A stretch of DNA of 45,814 nucleotides, taken from Paracoccaceae bacterium. GTDB taxonomy: Bacteria; Pseudomonadota; Alphaproteobacteria; Rhodobacterales; Rhodobacteraceae. The notes under the pieces are model-generated. The model did not search any database, was not told where the DNA came from, and saw only the letters and a program-made list of their open reading frames with translations. Positions 18,351 to 28,888 of the stretch are shown here, in pieces (the first letter of the stretch is position 1; each line of letters starts with the position of its first letter). The stretch spans positions 1-45,814 of the forward strand of contig SBGD01000027.1 of NCBI GenBank assembly GCA_006226775.1. The letters are read 5' to 3'. Position numbers and translations under genes: made by a program.

Positions 18351-19067
18351 TCAGGTCCGGTACTCCGGGTTCTCGAAATCGAAGCGGCAGCCGGCGTCAA
18401 AGGCCCGGCGGTCATTGCCCTCGTTCGGATAGCCGCCCGCGTCGTGCAGCATCTTCGCCAGGTGCATCAGGTTCCAGGTCATGATCGTGGTATTGCGCCG
18501 GGTAAAGGCGTTGTCGAAGCCGACCCGCTTGCCATCCACCTCGTCACCATAGGAGGGCCCCGGCCCCGCCTCGCCGATCCAGCCGCAATCGGCCTGCGGC
18601 GGGATGGTATAGCCCAGGTGCGACAGAGCGTAGCCGATGGTCATTGCCGCGTGCTTGATGCCGTCCTCGTTGCCGGTGATGACGCAGCCGCCGACCTTGC
18701 CGTAAAAGATCGACTGGCCCTTGTCGTTGAGCTCGCCCGACATGCCGTAGAGCCGTTCGATCAGCACGCGGCAGGTCGAGCTTTCCTCGCCCAGCCAGAG
18801 CGGCGTGCCGATCACGAGGATATCCGCCGCCTTCACCTTGTCCCACAGCCGGGGCCAGTCGTCGCGGTCCCAGCCATGTTCGGTCATGTCGGGATAGACC
18901 CCCGGCGGCACCTGGTGGTCGAGCATGTGGAGATGTTCCACCGCGACGCCGTTCTTTTCCATGATCGCCGCCGAGGCGGACATCAAGAGCCGCGTATGGC
19001 TCTTGGCGCCGTCGCGTTTCAGCGAGGTATTGACGAAAAGCGCGGTGAGCGCCGTGAAACCGGTCAT
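18351..19067 (-). CDS. NADPH-dependent FMN reductase/flavodoxin-fold oxidoreductase
   Basis: A 238-residue cytoplasmic protein with a flavodoxin-like fold. The phosphate-binding segment is near the N-terminus (FVNTSLKRDGAKSHT), the ADILVIGTPLWLGEESS loop sits in the middle, and GGCVITGNEDGIKHA follows. These match NAD(P)H-dependent flavin reductase families. The substrate is unknown. It lies 48 bp after liuA in the same direction. It could regenerate or handle flavin for the acyl-CoA dehydrogenase, but this is speculation from position. Confidence 0.85.
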   Translation of the reverse strand: MTGFTALTALFVNTSLKRDGAKSHTRLLMSASAAIMEKNGVAVEHLHMLDHQVPPGVYPDMTEHGWDRDDWPRLWDKVKAADILVIGTPLWLGEESSTCRVLIERLYGMSGELNDKGQSIFYGKVGGCVITGNEDGIKHAAMTIGYALSHLGYTIPPQADCGWIGEAGPGPSYGDEVDGKRVGFDNAFTRRNTTIMTWNLMHLAKMLHDAGGYPNEGNDRRAFDAGCRFDFENPEYRT

Positions 19068-19115
19068 GTTGCCTCCCTTGTCCGGGGGATCATAGCCGAA
19101 CCCCCGGTTTGCGCA

Positions 19116-20279
19116 TCATGCCATTTTCGACATCATTTCCCGTCCGATCAACATCCGGCGAATCTCGGAGGTGCCGGCGCCGATCTCCATCAGCTTGGCG
19201 TCGCGGAAGATGCGGGAAACCGGGGTCTCGTTCATGAAGCCCGCCCCGCCCATCGCCTGCACCGCCTGGTGCGCCACCACCATGGCCTCTTCGGAGGCAT
19301 AAAGACAGCAGGCCGCCGCGTCCTGGCGCGTGACCTCGCCCCGGTCGCAGGCCTTGGCGACCTCGTAGACATAGGCCCGGGCCGAGTTCATCTTGGTGTA
19401 CATGTCCGCCAGCTTGCCCTGCATCAGCTGGAAATTCCCGATCGGCTGGCCGAATTGCTTGCGCTCGGCCATGTAGGGCATGATCTCGTCGAGACAGGCG
19501 GCCATGATGCCGGTGCCGATACCCGCCAGCACCACGCGCTCGTAATCGAGGCCCGACATCAGCACGCGCACGCCCTTGCCCTCTTCGCCGAGGATATTGT
19601 CGAAGGGCACTTCGACATCCTCGAAGATCAGCTCGGCGGTGTTCGAGCCGCGCATCCCCAGCTTGTCGAAATGCGGGCTGGTGGAAAAGCCGGTCATCTG
19701 CTTTTCGATCAGGAAGGCGGTGATGCCCTTCGAGCCGGCCTCGGGGTCGGTCTTGGCATAGACCACCAGCGTATCGGCATCCGGCCCGTTGGTGATCCAG
19801 TACTTGGTGCCGTTCAACCGGTAGTGATCGTTGCGCTTTTCGGCCCGCAGCTTCATCGAGACCACGTCCGAGCCCGCGCCCGCCTCGGACATGGCCAGCG
19901 CGCCGACATGTTCGCCCGAGACCAGCTTCGGCAGGTATTTCTGCTTCTGCGCCTCGGTGCCGTTCAGCTTGATCTGGTTGACGCAGAGGTTGGAATGCGC
20001 ACCGTAAGACAGCGACACGCTGGCCGAGGCGCGGGCGATCTCCTCGACCGCGATCACATGCGCGAGATAGGACATGCCCGCCCCGCCATACTCCTCGGAC
20101 ACGGTGATGCCCAGAAGGCCCAGGTCGCCCATTTCCTTCCACAGCGCGTTGGGGAAACTGTTCGTGGCATCGATCTCGGCGGCCAGGGGTCTGACCCGCT
20201 CCTGCGCCCAGCGGTGCACCACCTCGCGCAGCGCGTTGGCGTCTTCTCCCAGATCGAATTGCATCGTTGCCGTGAACAT
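19116..20279 (-). CDS. liuA: Isovaleryl-CoA dehydrogenase
   Basis: FAD enzyme that oxidises isovaleryl-CoA to 3-methylcrotonyl-CoA, passing electrons to ETF. It is 387 residues with the acyl-CoA dehydrogenase signature [14 protein letters not shown] and [17 protein letters not shown]. The catalytic base is predicted as Glu247 in [11 protein letters not shown], the position used by isovaleryl-CoA dehydrogenases. C-terminal [20 protein letters not shown] and [18 protein letters not shown] fit the family. It is the first gene of the liu operon, and its neighbours complete the leucine pathway. Confidence 0.96.
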   Translation of the reverse strand: MFTATMQFDLGEDANALREVVHRWAQERVRPLAAEIDATNSFPNALWKEMGDLGLLGITVSEEYGGAGMSYLAHVIAVEEIARASASVSLSYGAHSNLCVNQIKLNGTEAQKQKYLPKLVSGEHVGALAMSEAGAGSDVVSMKLRAEKRNDHYRLNGTKYWITNGPDADTLVVYAKTDPEAGSKGITAFLIEKQMTGFSTSPHFDKLGMRGSNTAELIFEDVEVPFDNILGEEGKGVRVLMSGLDYERVVLAGIGTGIMAACLDEIMPYMAERKQFGQPIGNFQLMQGKLADMYTKMNSARAYVYEVAKACDRGEVTRQDAAACCLYASEEAMVVAHQAVQAMGGAGFMNETPVSRIFRDAKLMEIGAGTSEIRRMLIGREMMSKMA

Positions 20280-20301
20280 GGCCGTTCTCTCCCCCGGTTA
20301 A

Positions 20302-20349
20302 TGAACGAGTGTTCAATAAATAAGTAACAGGAGAAACCGAGTCGGTCAA
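20302..20349 (-). promoter_or_regulatory. Putative liu promoter with TetR-type operator
   Basis: Minus strand: TTGACC at 20344-20349 and TACTTA at 20321-20326, with a 17-base spacer. Just downstream, where transcription should start, is TGAAC-GAGT-GTTCA (20302-20315), an inverted repeat with partial extension on both flanks that resembles TetR-family operators. Its position fits repression by steric block. No regulator gene is in the window. Confidence 0.5.
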
Positions 20350-20378
20350 TCACCGGATTCGGCCACTATACCCGCAAC

Positions 20379-20400
20379 GGGCGGCTCATAAGAGCCGCCC
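20379..20400 (-). terminator. Perfect 9-bp hairpin after the SH3-domain gene
   Basis: GGGCGGCTC-ATAA-GAGCCGCCC forms a strong hairpin between the SH3 gene (ending at 20425) and the liu promoter. No T-run follows on the minus strand, so it is a possible terminator or insulating hairpin rather than a textbook intrinsic terminator. Confidence 0.5.
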
Positions 20401-20424
20401 GCGCGCGTGGTCTAGGGGGTCGGG

Positions 20425-21072
20425 TTACCGGATCACGTAGACGATGGTGCGCTCGGCCGGATCGACCAGCACCGGCTGGCCGTTGACATAGACATAGCGC
20501 AATTCGCTTTCGGGGATCTCGGCCAGTTCCACCGTTTCGGGCAGGATGGCGCCGGTCACGACCTCGCCGTCAAGATAGATCGGCTCGAGCGTATTGGTGC
20601 GCACATAGGTCACCACGCGCTCGTCCGGCTGGGCGGCGGCCCCGGCGGATCCGGCCAGCAGACCGCCGGCCACCGCGCCCACCGGCCCGGCGATCAGCGC
20701 ACCGGCCAGCGCACCTACGCTGCCGGCGCCGACAAAGGCCTCGGCGTCCTTGCTGTCGTCATAGGTCACCCGGGCGATGGTCACCTCGGGGGCCACGACG
20801 GCGGTGGCGGCCTCATCGACCATGGCGGTCAGGTATTCCCCATAGGCCCAGCCTTCCTGGCCCTCATAGGTCACCTTGCACCAGTTGCCCTGCTCGAGGC
20901 AGGCTTCGACTTCGGCTTCGTCCTGCCCGGCGATGACGCCGATGATCTCGTACTGCGGCCCAGGTCCGGCGCGCAGGTTGAGGTCGGTGACGGCCGTGGC
21001 CGAGGTTGCCGCGGCAAGCGGCCCGGCGGCGAGAATTGCGGTCGAGGCGGTCAGGATTGCGGTACGAAACAT
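20425..21072 (-). CDS. Exported SH3-domain, DUF1236-like protein
   Basis: A 215-residue protein starting MFRTAILTASTAILAAG at 21072 with an AGGAG ribosome binding site; the longer frame is not supported. After the signal peptide there is a bacterial SH3 domain at about residues 27-80 (TDLNLRAGPGPQYEIIG, WCKVTYEGQEGWAYGEYL). A Gly/Ala-rich segment at about 115-155 could be a membrane-interacting glycine-zipper helix. The C-terminal region (about 160-215), ending LRYVYVNGQPVLVDPAERTI, fits DUF1236. A cell-wall-associated function is likely but unspecified. Confidence 0.85.
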   Translation of the reverse strand: MFRTAILTASTAILAAGPLAAATSATAVTDLNLRAGPGPQYEIIGVIAGQDEAEVEACLEQGNWCKVTYEGQEGWAYGEYLTAMVDEAATAVVAPEVTIARVTYDDSKDAEAFVGAGSVGALAGALIAGPVGAVAGGLLAGSAGAAAQPDERVVTYVRTNTLEPIYLDGEVVTGAILPETVELAEIPESELRYVYVNGQPVLVDPAERTIVYVIR

Positions 21073-21346
21073 GGGTCGTCTCCTTTTGGTCTTTGCATCG
21101 AAGCACCGCGGGTTTCGCGGCGTTCGAGGGGCCAATGACGGGCCTCGGGGATTGGTTCCGCATCGCCCCCTAGGGCCCTTTGGTCACTGGCAAAATTCCG
21201 CTGGAACGGCGCGCGGGGCCCGGCTGATCCTTGCCGAGGGGCCCGGGGTGTGATGCAACCTTTTCACCGCTCGGACGTTGGCGCGCGGGCGGGGATGCGC
21301 GAGGGCGCGGGAACCGCCGGACACGCGCGCGCGTTGAGAGGCCGAA

Positions 21347-21387
21347 CCGGTCGCGCGACCGGCCATTTGACCTGCCCATTTGACCTG
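21347..21387. repeat. 16-bp palindrome and 13-bp tandem repeat upstream of creA
   Basis: The 21073-21424 intergenic stretch (352 bp) holds no supportable gene. Near creA it contains a perfect palindrome, CCGGTCGC-GCGACCGG (21347-21362), overlapping the first of two copies of CCATTTGACCTG (about 21362-21387, 13-bp period). Each copy includes TTGACC, which could act as a -35 element, but no matching -10 is evident. Confidence 0.5.
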
Positions 21388-21424
21388 CGCGCCCGTCCCG
21401 GCACGCCTGCTTCAGGAGATCGCC

Positions 21425-21904
21425 ATGACCACGCTTCTTGCCCGCCTCTGCCCCCTCGCCCTTGCCTTCACCTTGACTCTGGCCGGCGCCGCCAGCGGCG
21501 AGCAGGTCGGCGAGATCGATGTCGACTGGGTGGGCAACGACATCATCATCGAGGCCATTGCCGACCCCAAGGTCGAGGGCGTCACCTGCCACATCGCCTA
21601 TTTCGAGCGCGGGCTCATCGACCGGATCTCCAAGGGCAACTGGTTCGAGGATCCGTCCAATGCCTCGATCTCCTGCCGCCAGACCGGGCCGATCAGGATG
21701 GGCGATATCGAGACGGACGAGGAAGGCGAGGATGTCTTTCGCACCTCGCGCTCGATCATCCTGAAGTCGCTGCGGGTCAAGCGGATCTTCGACCAGCGCA
21801 ACCAGACGCTGATCTATGTCGCCCATGCGGCGGAACTGACCGATGGCTCGGCCAAGGTCTCGATGTCGACGGTGCCGCTTTACGGCGCGGGGCTTAAGGA
21901 CTGA
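21425..21904 (+). CDS. creA: CreA family protein
   Basis: A 159-residue exported protein with signal peptide MTTLLARLCPLALAFTLTLAGAA. It has the family core: GEIDVDWVGNDIIIEAIADPKVEGVTCHI, then EDPSNASISCRQTGPI with two conserved Cys, then RSIILKSLRVKRIFDQRNQTLIYVAH. CreA proteins are widespread and periplasmic, and their role is unresolved despite the name. The ATG at 21425 follows AGGAGATCGCC. Its 3' end overlaps the convergent aminotransferase gene by 25 bp. Confidence 0.9.
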   Translation: MTTLLARLCPLALAFTLTLAGAASGEQVGEIDVDWVGNDIIIEAIADPKVEGVTCHIAYFERGLIDRISKGNWFEDPSNASISCRQTGPIRMGDIETDEEGEDVFRTSRSIILKSLRVKRIFDQRNQTLIYVAHAAELTDGSAKVSMSTVPLYGAGLKD

Positions 21905-23085
21905 TAGACCGCGCCGACCTCGGCCCGGATGATCCGCGCGATCAGCGCGCAATCGACCCGTGAGAAGGTCAGCGGCAGGCGCATGTCGATAATGGCTTTC
22001 AGCACCCGGTCGCTGGCGGGCATCGGCGCGCAGGCGGCGTAGCGCCAGCTGTCATAGCGCGAGGTGAAGGCCACGGGCTCGGCGCCGCCGAACCATTTCA
22101 GCTCGACCCCGCGGGCGGCGCAGCGGCGCAGCACCTCGGCGATGGCGGCCTCGGACCAGTCGAGCAGCAGGAACTGGAGGGACGATCCGACCTGTTCCGC
22201 CTCGTCGAGCGGCGTGACAAGCTGCAACCCCGGCGTGTCGCGCAGGCCCTCCTCGATCACCCGGTAACGCGCGTTCCACCGCGCCACCTGCTCCGGCAAT
22301 GCGGCCAGTTGCGGCCGCAAGAGCGCCGCGCGCAGGTTGTCCATCCGGCCCGAGACATTGGGCGTGTGGTATTTCACCCGCTCGAAGACCTCCGGCCCCG
22401 GCGCCGCCAGGTGCCGACCATATAGCATGTAGGAGCCTGACAGGATCACCGCCCGCGCCGCGACCTCCTCGTCGTCGGTCACGAGGAAACCGCCCTCGCC
22501 GGAATTGACATGTTTGTAGGTCTGGCTGGAATAGCAGCCCACCGCCCCGTGCCGCCCCGAGGCCACCCCGCGCCAGGTCGCCCCCATGGTATGGGCGCAA
22601 TCCTCGATCACGGTGATGCCCGCGCCGGTGCAGATCGCCATCAGCCGGTCCATGTCGCAGATATGGCCGCGCATGTGACTGAGCATCAGCACCTCGGCCT
22701 GGTCGGCCTTGGCCACAAGGTCGTCGAGGTCGATCACCAGCCCCTCGGTCACGCCGACAAAGACCGGCACCGCCCCCAGCGAGGCAATGGCCCCGGGCAC
22801 CGGCGCCAGGGTGAAGGCATTGGTCAGCACCCTATCGCCCGCGCCGACGCCGATGGCGCGCAGCGCGCAGGCCAGCGCATAGCCGCCCGAGGCCACCGCG
22901 AGGCAGTATTTCGCCCCGGTGAAGGCGGCGAACTCCTGTTCCAGCAGCGCCACCTCGCCCGCCTCGCCCGCCGCCACGTTGTAGCGGTGCAGACGCCCCG
23001 AGCGCAGGACCTCCAGCGCCGCGGCAATGCCCGCTTCGGGGATCGGCTCCTGCTGGGTGAAACTGCCGGTGAAACGCTCGCTCAT
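21880..23085 (-). CDS. DegT/DnrJ/EryC1/StrS-family PLP aminotransferase
   Basis: A 401-residue cytoplasmic PLP enzyme of the sugar aminotransferase type. PLP-ring Asp162 is in VIEDCAHTMGA and the Schiff-base Lys191 is in SSQTYKHVNSGEGGFLVTDD. VASGGYALACAL resembles the phosphate-binding turn. Its amino-acceptor sugar cannot be assigned: there is no nucleotide-sugar biosynthesis cluster around it, although glmU and glmS lie 0.8 kb away. Its 3' end overlaps creA. Confidence 0.88.
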   Translation of the reverse strand: MSERFTGSFTQQEPIPEAGIAAALEVLRSGRLHRYNVAAGEAGEVALLEQEFAAFTGAKYCLAVASGGYALACALRAIGVGAGDRVLTNAFTLAPVPGAIASLGAVPVFVGVTEGLVIDLDDLVAKADQAEVLMLSHMRGHICDMDRLMAICTGAGITVIEDCAHTMGATWRGVASGRHGAVGCYSSQTYKHVNSGEGGFLVTDDEEVAARAVILSGSYMLYGRHLAAPGPEVFERVKYHTPNVSGRMDNLRAALLRPQLAALPEQVARWNARYRVIEEGLRDTPGLQLVTPLDEAEQVGSSLQFLLLDWSEAAIAEVLRRCAARGVELKWFGGAEPVAFTSRYDSWRYAACAPMPASDRVLKAIIDMRLPLTFSRVDCALIARIIRAEVGAVYQSLSPAP

Positions 23086-23128
23086 GGCCTGACCCTGCGG
23101 CCGCTCCGCGCCAAGGTCAACCGGGACG

Positions 23129-23809
23129 TCACGGCGCGGCTGTGCCCAGCAACTGCCGCGCCAGCGCGGGCAGCGCGTCGAAACTCTCGAGCAGCGCCTC
23201 GGGCTCCAATGCGGCCATGTCCTCGCCCGAGGGGCCGAAGGTGACCAGCACGCAGGCCACCCCGGCGGCGCGCGCGGTGGCGCGGTCGGTGTCGCTGTCG
23301 CCGATCAGGATCGAGCGGTCCACCGCCCCGCCCGCACGCTCGACCGAGGCGACGTAGGGCGCCGGATCGGGCTTGCGTACCGGCAGGGTATCGGCGCCGA
23401 CCAGCGAGCCGAAGAGATCGCGCACCCCCAGCGACACCAGCAGCTTGTGCGCCATCCGCTCGGGCTTGTTGGTGCAGACGCCGATGCGGAACCCCTCGGC
23501 CAGAAGTGCGGCCAGCGCGTCCCCCACGCCGGGAAACAGCACCGTGTGGTGGTCGAGCGCGCCGTCGTATGCCTCGAGCAGCATCGGATACCAGCGGTCG
23601 ACCTCCTCGGCGATCCCCTCGCCCCGGTCCAGCCGCGTCAGCCCGGCGCGCAGCATCGCCTTGCCGCCGCGCAGCGCCACCCCGGCGTCCGCCCCCGGCA
23701 CCAGCAGATCGCCCGCCCCCATCGCCCGGAAACAGGCATTGGCCGCGGCAATCAGATCGGTGCTGGTATCGGCCAGCGTGCCGTCGAGATCGAAAATCAC
23801 CGTGCGCAT
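23129..23809 (-). CDS. gph: Phosphoglycolate phosphatase (HAD family)
   Basis: A 226-residue HAD-superfamily hydrolase. Motif I is FDLDGTLADTS (nucleophile Asp), motif II is VCTNKP, motif III Lys lies in VRKPDPAPY, and motif IV is LIGDSDTDRATA. The cap domain is typical of Gph/PgmB-like enzymes, which dephosphorylate 2-phosphoglycolate. Another sugar-phosphate substrate remains possible. ATG codons at 23815 and 23809 are both possible: AGGAG is 4 and 10 bases away respectively. MRTVIFDLDG at 23809 is the usual beginning. Confidence 0.85.
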   Translation of the reverse strand: MRTVIFDLDGTLADTSTDLIAAANACFRAMGAGDLLVPGADAGVALRGGKAMLRAGLTRLDRGEGIAEEVDRWYPMLLEAYDGALDHHTVLFPGVGDALAALLAEGFRIGVCTNKPERMAHKLLVSLGVRDLFGSLVGADTLPVRKPDPAPYVASVERAGGAVDRSILIGDSDTDRATARAAGVACVLVTFGPSGEDMAALEPEALLESFDALPALARQLLGTAAP

Positions 23810-23918
23810 GAACATCAGGCTCCTGTCACAAACCGCAATGCTTGGTGAGCCAAGCAACCTTGCAGGCCACGCTCCAGCGGATAAAACGGGGCCGAGCCAA
23901 TTACAAAGAGAATCCGCC
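23810..23918. promoter_or_regulatory. Divergent intergenic region gph/glmU
   Basis: This 109-bp region must hold the promoters for both directions. It contains an inverted repeat GCTTGG-TGAG-CCAAGC (23840-23855). No clear -35/-10 pair was identified. The glmU ribosome binding site appears weak (AAAGAGAA upstream of the ATG). Confidence 0.35.
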
Positions 23919-25273
23919 ATGAGCACCAGCCTGATCATTCTTGCCGCCGGAAAAGGCACGCGGATGCGGTCCGACCTGCCGAAAGTCCTGCACAAGGTGG
24001 CCGGATTCCCGCTTCTGGCCCATGCCATGACCTCCGGCGCCGCCTTCGAGCCCGAGCGCACGGTGATCGTCACCGGCCATGGCGCGGAACTGGTGGATGC
24101 CGCCGCCCGGGCGGTGGACGAGGCCGCCACCTGCGTCGTGCAGGAAGAGCAGCTGGGCACCGGCCACGCGGTGCTCCAGGCCCGCCCGGCGCTGGACGGG
24201 TTTCGCGGCGACGTGATCGTGCTTTATGGCGACACCCCTTTCATCCGCCCCGAGACGCTGCAGGCGATGGCCGAGGCGCGCAAGACCCATGACGTGGTGG
24301 TGCTGGGCTTTCAGGCCGCCGATCCGGCCAAGTACGGCCGGCTGGTGATGGACGGCGAGGAACTGCAGAAGATCGTCGAGTTCAAGGATGCCTCGATCCG
24401 CGAGCGCGCCATCGATTTCTGCAATTCCGGCGTGGTCTCGGCCAGCGCCGAGACGCTCTTTGCCCTGCTCGACAAGGTCGGCAACGACAATGCCTCGGGC
24501 GAATATTACCTGACCGACATCGTGGCGCTGGCGCGCGAGGCCGGGCTTTCGGCCACCGCCGTCGCCTGCGACGAGCTCGAGACCATGGGCGTCAATTCCC
24601 GCGCCGACCTGGCCGTGGCCGAGGCCGCCTTCCAGGCGCGCGCCCGGGCCGAGGCACTGGAGAGCGGCGTCACCCTGACCGCGCCGGAAACGGTGTTCTT
24701 TGCCATGGACACCCATGTCGGCCCCGATACCGAGATCGAGCCCAATGTGGTCTTCGGCCCCGGCGTCACAATCGAGAACGGCGCCCATATCCGCGCCTTT
24801 TCCCACCTCGAGGGCGCCCATGTCTCGCGCGGTGCGGTGGTCGGGCCCTACGCCCGGTTGCGCCCCGGCGCGGAACTGGCGGAAGACGTGCGGATCGGCA
24901 ATTTCGTCGAGATCAAGAACGCGGTGATCGACGAGGGCGCCAAGGTCAACCACCTGACCTATATCGGCGACGCCCATGTCGGCGAGCGGTCCAACATCGG
25001 CGCCGGCACCATCACCTGCAATTACGACGGCGTCTTCAAGCACCGCACCGAGATCGGCAAGCGGGTCTTCGTCGGCTCGAACACCATGCTTGTGGCGCCG
25101 GTCAAACTGGGCGACGATGCCATGACCGGCAGCGGCACGGTGGTCACCAAGGATGTGCCCGAAGGCGCGCTGGCCCTGGGCCGCGCCGATCAGGTCAACA
25201 AATCCGGGCTGGCGCGGAAAATGTTCGAAATCCTCAAGGCCCGCAAGGAAAAGCAGGCGGAAGGCAAGTCATA

Positions 25274-25274
<1 letters not shown>
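23919..25274 (+). CDS. glmU: Bifunctional UDP-GlcNAc pyrophosphorylase / glucosamine-1-phosphate acetyltransferase
   Basis: Makes UDP-N-acetylglucosamine for peptidoglycan and lipopolysaccharide. It is 451 residues. The N-terminal uridyltransferase begins LIILAAGKGTRMRSDLPKVLHKVAG, with LYGDTPFI. The C-terminal left-handed beta-helix acetyltransferase has hexapeptide repeats and GAGTITCNYDGVFKHRTEIG. The ATG at 23919 is the conserved start, and the longer frame to 23373 is a shadow of gph. It overlaps glmS by TAATG, leaving no room for a glmS riboswitch. Confidence 0.97.
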
Positions 25275-27096
<1,822 letters not shown>

Positions 27097-27097
<1 letters not shown>

Positions 27098-27648
27098 TGG
27101 CCAAGCAATTCGACGCCCTGAGCGAGGCCCACCAGGACTTCATCGCCGCGCAGCATATCTTCTTCTGCGGCACGGCCACGGCCGATGGACGGGTCAATGT
27201 CTCGCCCAAGGGGATGGATGCGCTGCGGGTGCTGGGACCGAACCGCATTGTCTGGCTCAACCTCACCGGCTCGGGCAACGAGACCGCCGGCCACCTGCGG
27301 CAGATCCCGCGCATGACGCTGATGTGGTGCTCCTTCACCAAACGCCCGCTGATCATGCGCGCCTATGGCACCGCCCGCGCCGTGCATCTGAGCGATCCCG
27401 ACTGGGGTGCGATGATTGCCCATTTCAGCGCCCCGCTCGGCGCGCGCCAGGTCTTCGACCTGTCGATCGACCTCGTGCAGACCTCCTGCGGCTATGCGGT
27501 GCCCTTCATGGATTACGCGGGCGAGCGCGACACCCTGACCCGCAGCTACGGCGACAAGGACGATGCCGGCTTGCGCAGCTACTGGGAGCTCAAGAACAGC
27601 AAGACCATCGACGGGCTGCCCACCGGCATCGAGGCCAACCTCGAATGA
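27097..27648 (+). CDS. Pyridoxamine 5'-phosphate oxidase-fold family protein
   Basis: A 183-residue protein with the split-barrel flavin-binding fold suggested by FFCGTATADGRVNVSPKGMDALRVL and IVWLNLTGSGNETAGHL near the N-terminus. It is the type usually annotated as PPOX-family, without a proven substrate. Translation is placed at the ATG at 27097, which overlaps the glmS stop (TGATG); a GTG one codon upstream is also possible. Its stop overlaps the next ATG (ATGA). Confidence 0.82.
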
Positions 27649-28325
27649 GCCCGGAGGGCGCCCTTTTCGAGCTGCGCGCCTTTGCCGAGGCCGGGCGCGA
27701 CGCGCAGATGGCCGCCTATCACAAGGTCGAACGGCCCTATCTCGGCGTGCCCAACGGCGCGATCAACGACCTGACCACCTTCTGGCGGCGCGATCTTTCG
27801 ATCGACGACCGGGTGGCGCTGGCCGATGGTCTCTGGCAGAGCAATATCCACGAGGCCCGCATCGCCGCCGCCAAGCTGCTGACCCAGGCGCGGATCAGGC
27901 CGGATGACGGGGTCTGGCGGCTGATCGCCTCCTGGGTGCCCGAGTTCGACGCCTGGGCGATTGCCGATCACGCCTGCATGGCCGGGCAACGGCGCCTGAC
28001 CGCCGATCCGACACGGCTCGACGAAGTCGAGACCTGGACCGCCTCCGATCACCTCTGGACCCGCCGCGCCGCGCTGGTGATGACCCTGCCCTGGACGAAG
28101 ATGGCCCACCCCAGGCCCGAGCAGATCGCCCAGCGCGACCGCATCCTCGGCTGGGCCGCGGCTTACACGGGTGACAGCGAATGGTTCATCCAGAAGGCGG
28201 TGGCCTGGTGGCTGCGCGAGCTGTCGAAACGCGCGCCCGAGGTGACGGCGGACTTCCTGGCGCAGCACGGCGCGCGGATGGCGCCCTTCGCCCGGCGCGA
28301 AGCGGCGAAATACCTTACTGCCTGA
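27645..28325 (+). CDS. DNA alkylation repair (AlkD-like HEAT-repeat) protein
   Basis: A 226-residue protein rich in helices and Trp, resembling AlkD-type HEAT-repeat glycosylases. Conserved-looking blocks are VPNGAINDLTTFWR near the N-terminus, WVPEFDAWAIADHAC, and SEWFIQKAVAWWLRELSKRAP toward the C-terminus, with FARREAAKYL. These enzymes excise bulky alkylated bases; that function here is inferred from family. It is the last gene of the glmU-led run, and its 3' end overlaps the convergent lipoprotein gene by 11 bp. Confidence 0.85.
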   Translation: MSPEGALFELRAFAEAGRDAQMAAYHKVERPYLGVPNGAINDLTTFWRRDLSIDDRVALADGLWQSNIHEARIAAAKLLTQARIRPDDGVWRLIASWVPEFDAWAIADHACMAGQRRLTADPTRLDEVETWTASDHLWTRRAALVMTLPWTKMAHPRPEQIAQRDRILGWAAAYTGDSEWFIQKAVAWWLRELSKRAPEVTADFLAQHGARMAPFARREAAKYLTA

Positions 28326-28806
28326 AGACGCGGATTTCCGGCAATTCGGTCAGCGGCGCCTCGATCAGCCGCATCGCCGCCAGCGAGATCCGGCTGCCCG
28401 CGGTGGCGGGCCCCTCGATCGGGATCAACTCGACCTGCGCCGACTTGCCATTGGCGGGATATTCCACCCGTCCCTTGGCGGGCGCATCGACCAGCGGCGT
28501 TTCCAGCCAGAACCCGGGGCGCGCCGGATCGCCCAGCGAGGCCACGGTGGTGCCCAGAAGCGCCTCGCCGCCCGCGGGTTTTTCCGCCGCCGCCGCGCGC
28601 TCCTGCCGGGTGGTGGTGTCGAAATCCTCCTCCGAGGCGGCGTCGGCCGGCGGCGGTGTCGACGCCACGGTGTCCAGCGGCGCGCCGGGATCGGCGGGCA
28701 CGGCGGCGGGCTGGGCGCGGTCCTTCGGTTGCAGGAACCCACCCATGTCGGCGCATCCCGACAGCATCACAAGCGCCAGGGCGCCAAGGGTAAACCGGTG
28801 TCTCAT
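28315..28806 (-). CDS. Lipoprotein of unknown function
   Basis: A 163-residue lipoprotein with signal MRHRFTLGALALVMLSGCADMG (lipobox LSGC, Cys18). The mature protein begins with a Pro/Ala-rich low-complexity linker (about residues 30-75). A small globular C-terminal domain of about 80 residues follows, ending AAMRLIEAPLTELPEIRVFRQ. No enzyme motif is visible. It lies divergent to moaA, with 82 bp between them. Confidence 0.78.
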   Translation of the reverse strand: MRHRFTLGALALVMLSGCADMGGFLQPKDRAQPAAVPADPGAPLDTVASTPPPADAASEEDFDTTTRQERAAAAEKPAGGEALLGTTVASLGDPARPGFWLETPLVDAPAKGRVEYPANGKSAQVELIPIEGPATAGSRISLAAMRLIEAPLTELPEIRVFRQ

Positions 28807-28888
28807 GCGCTCAAACTACGCCATTCACCGCCCTCGTCAACGCCACATTCCCCTTGTTCCCCCCGGCCCCGGACCCTAGGTTCAGGGC

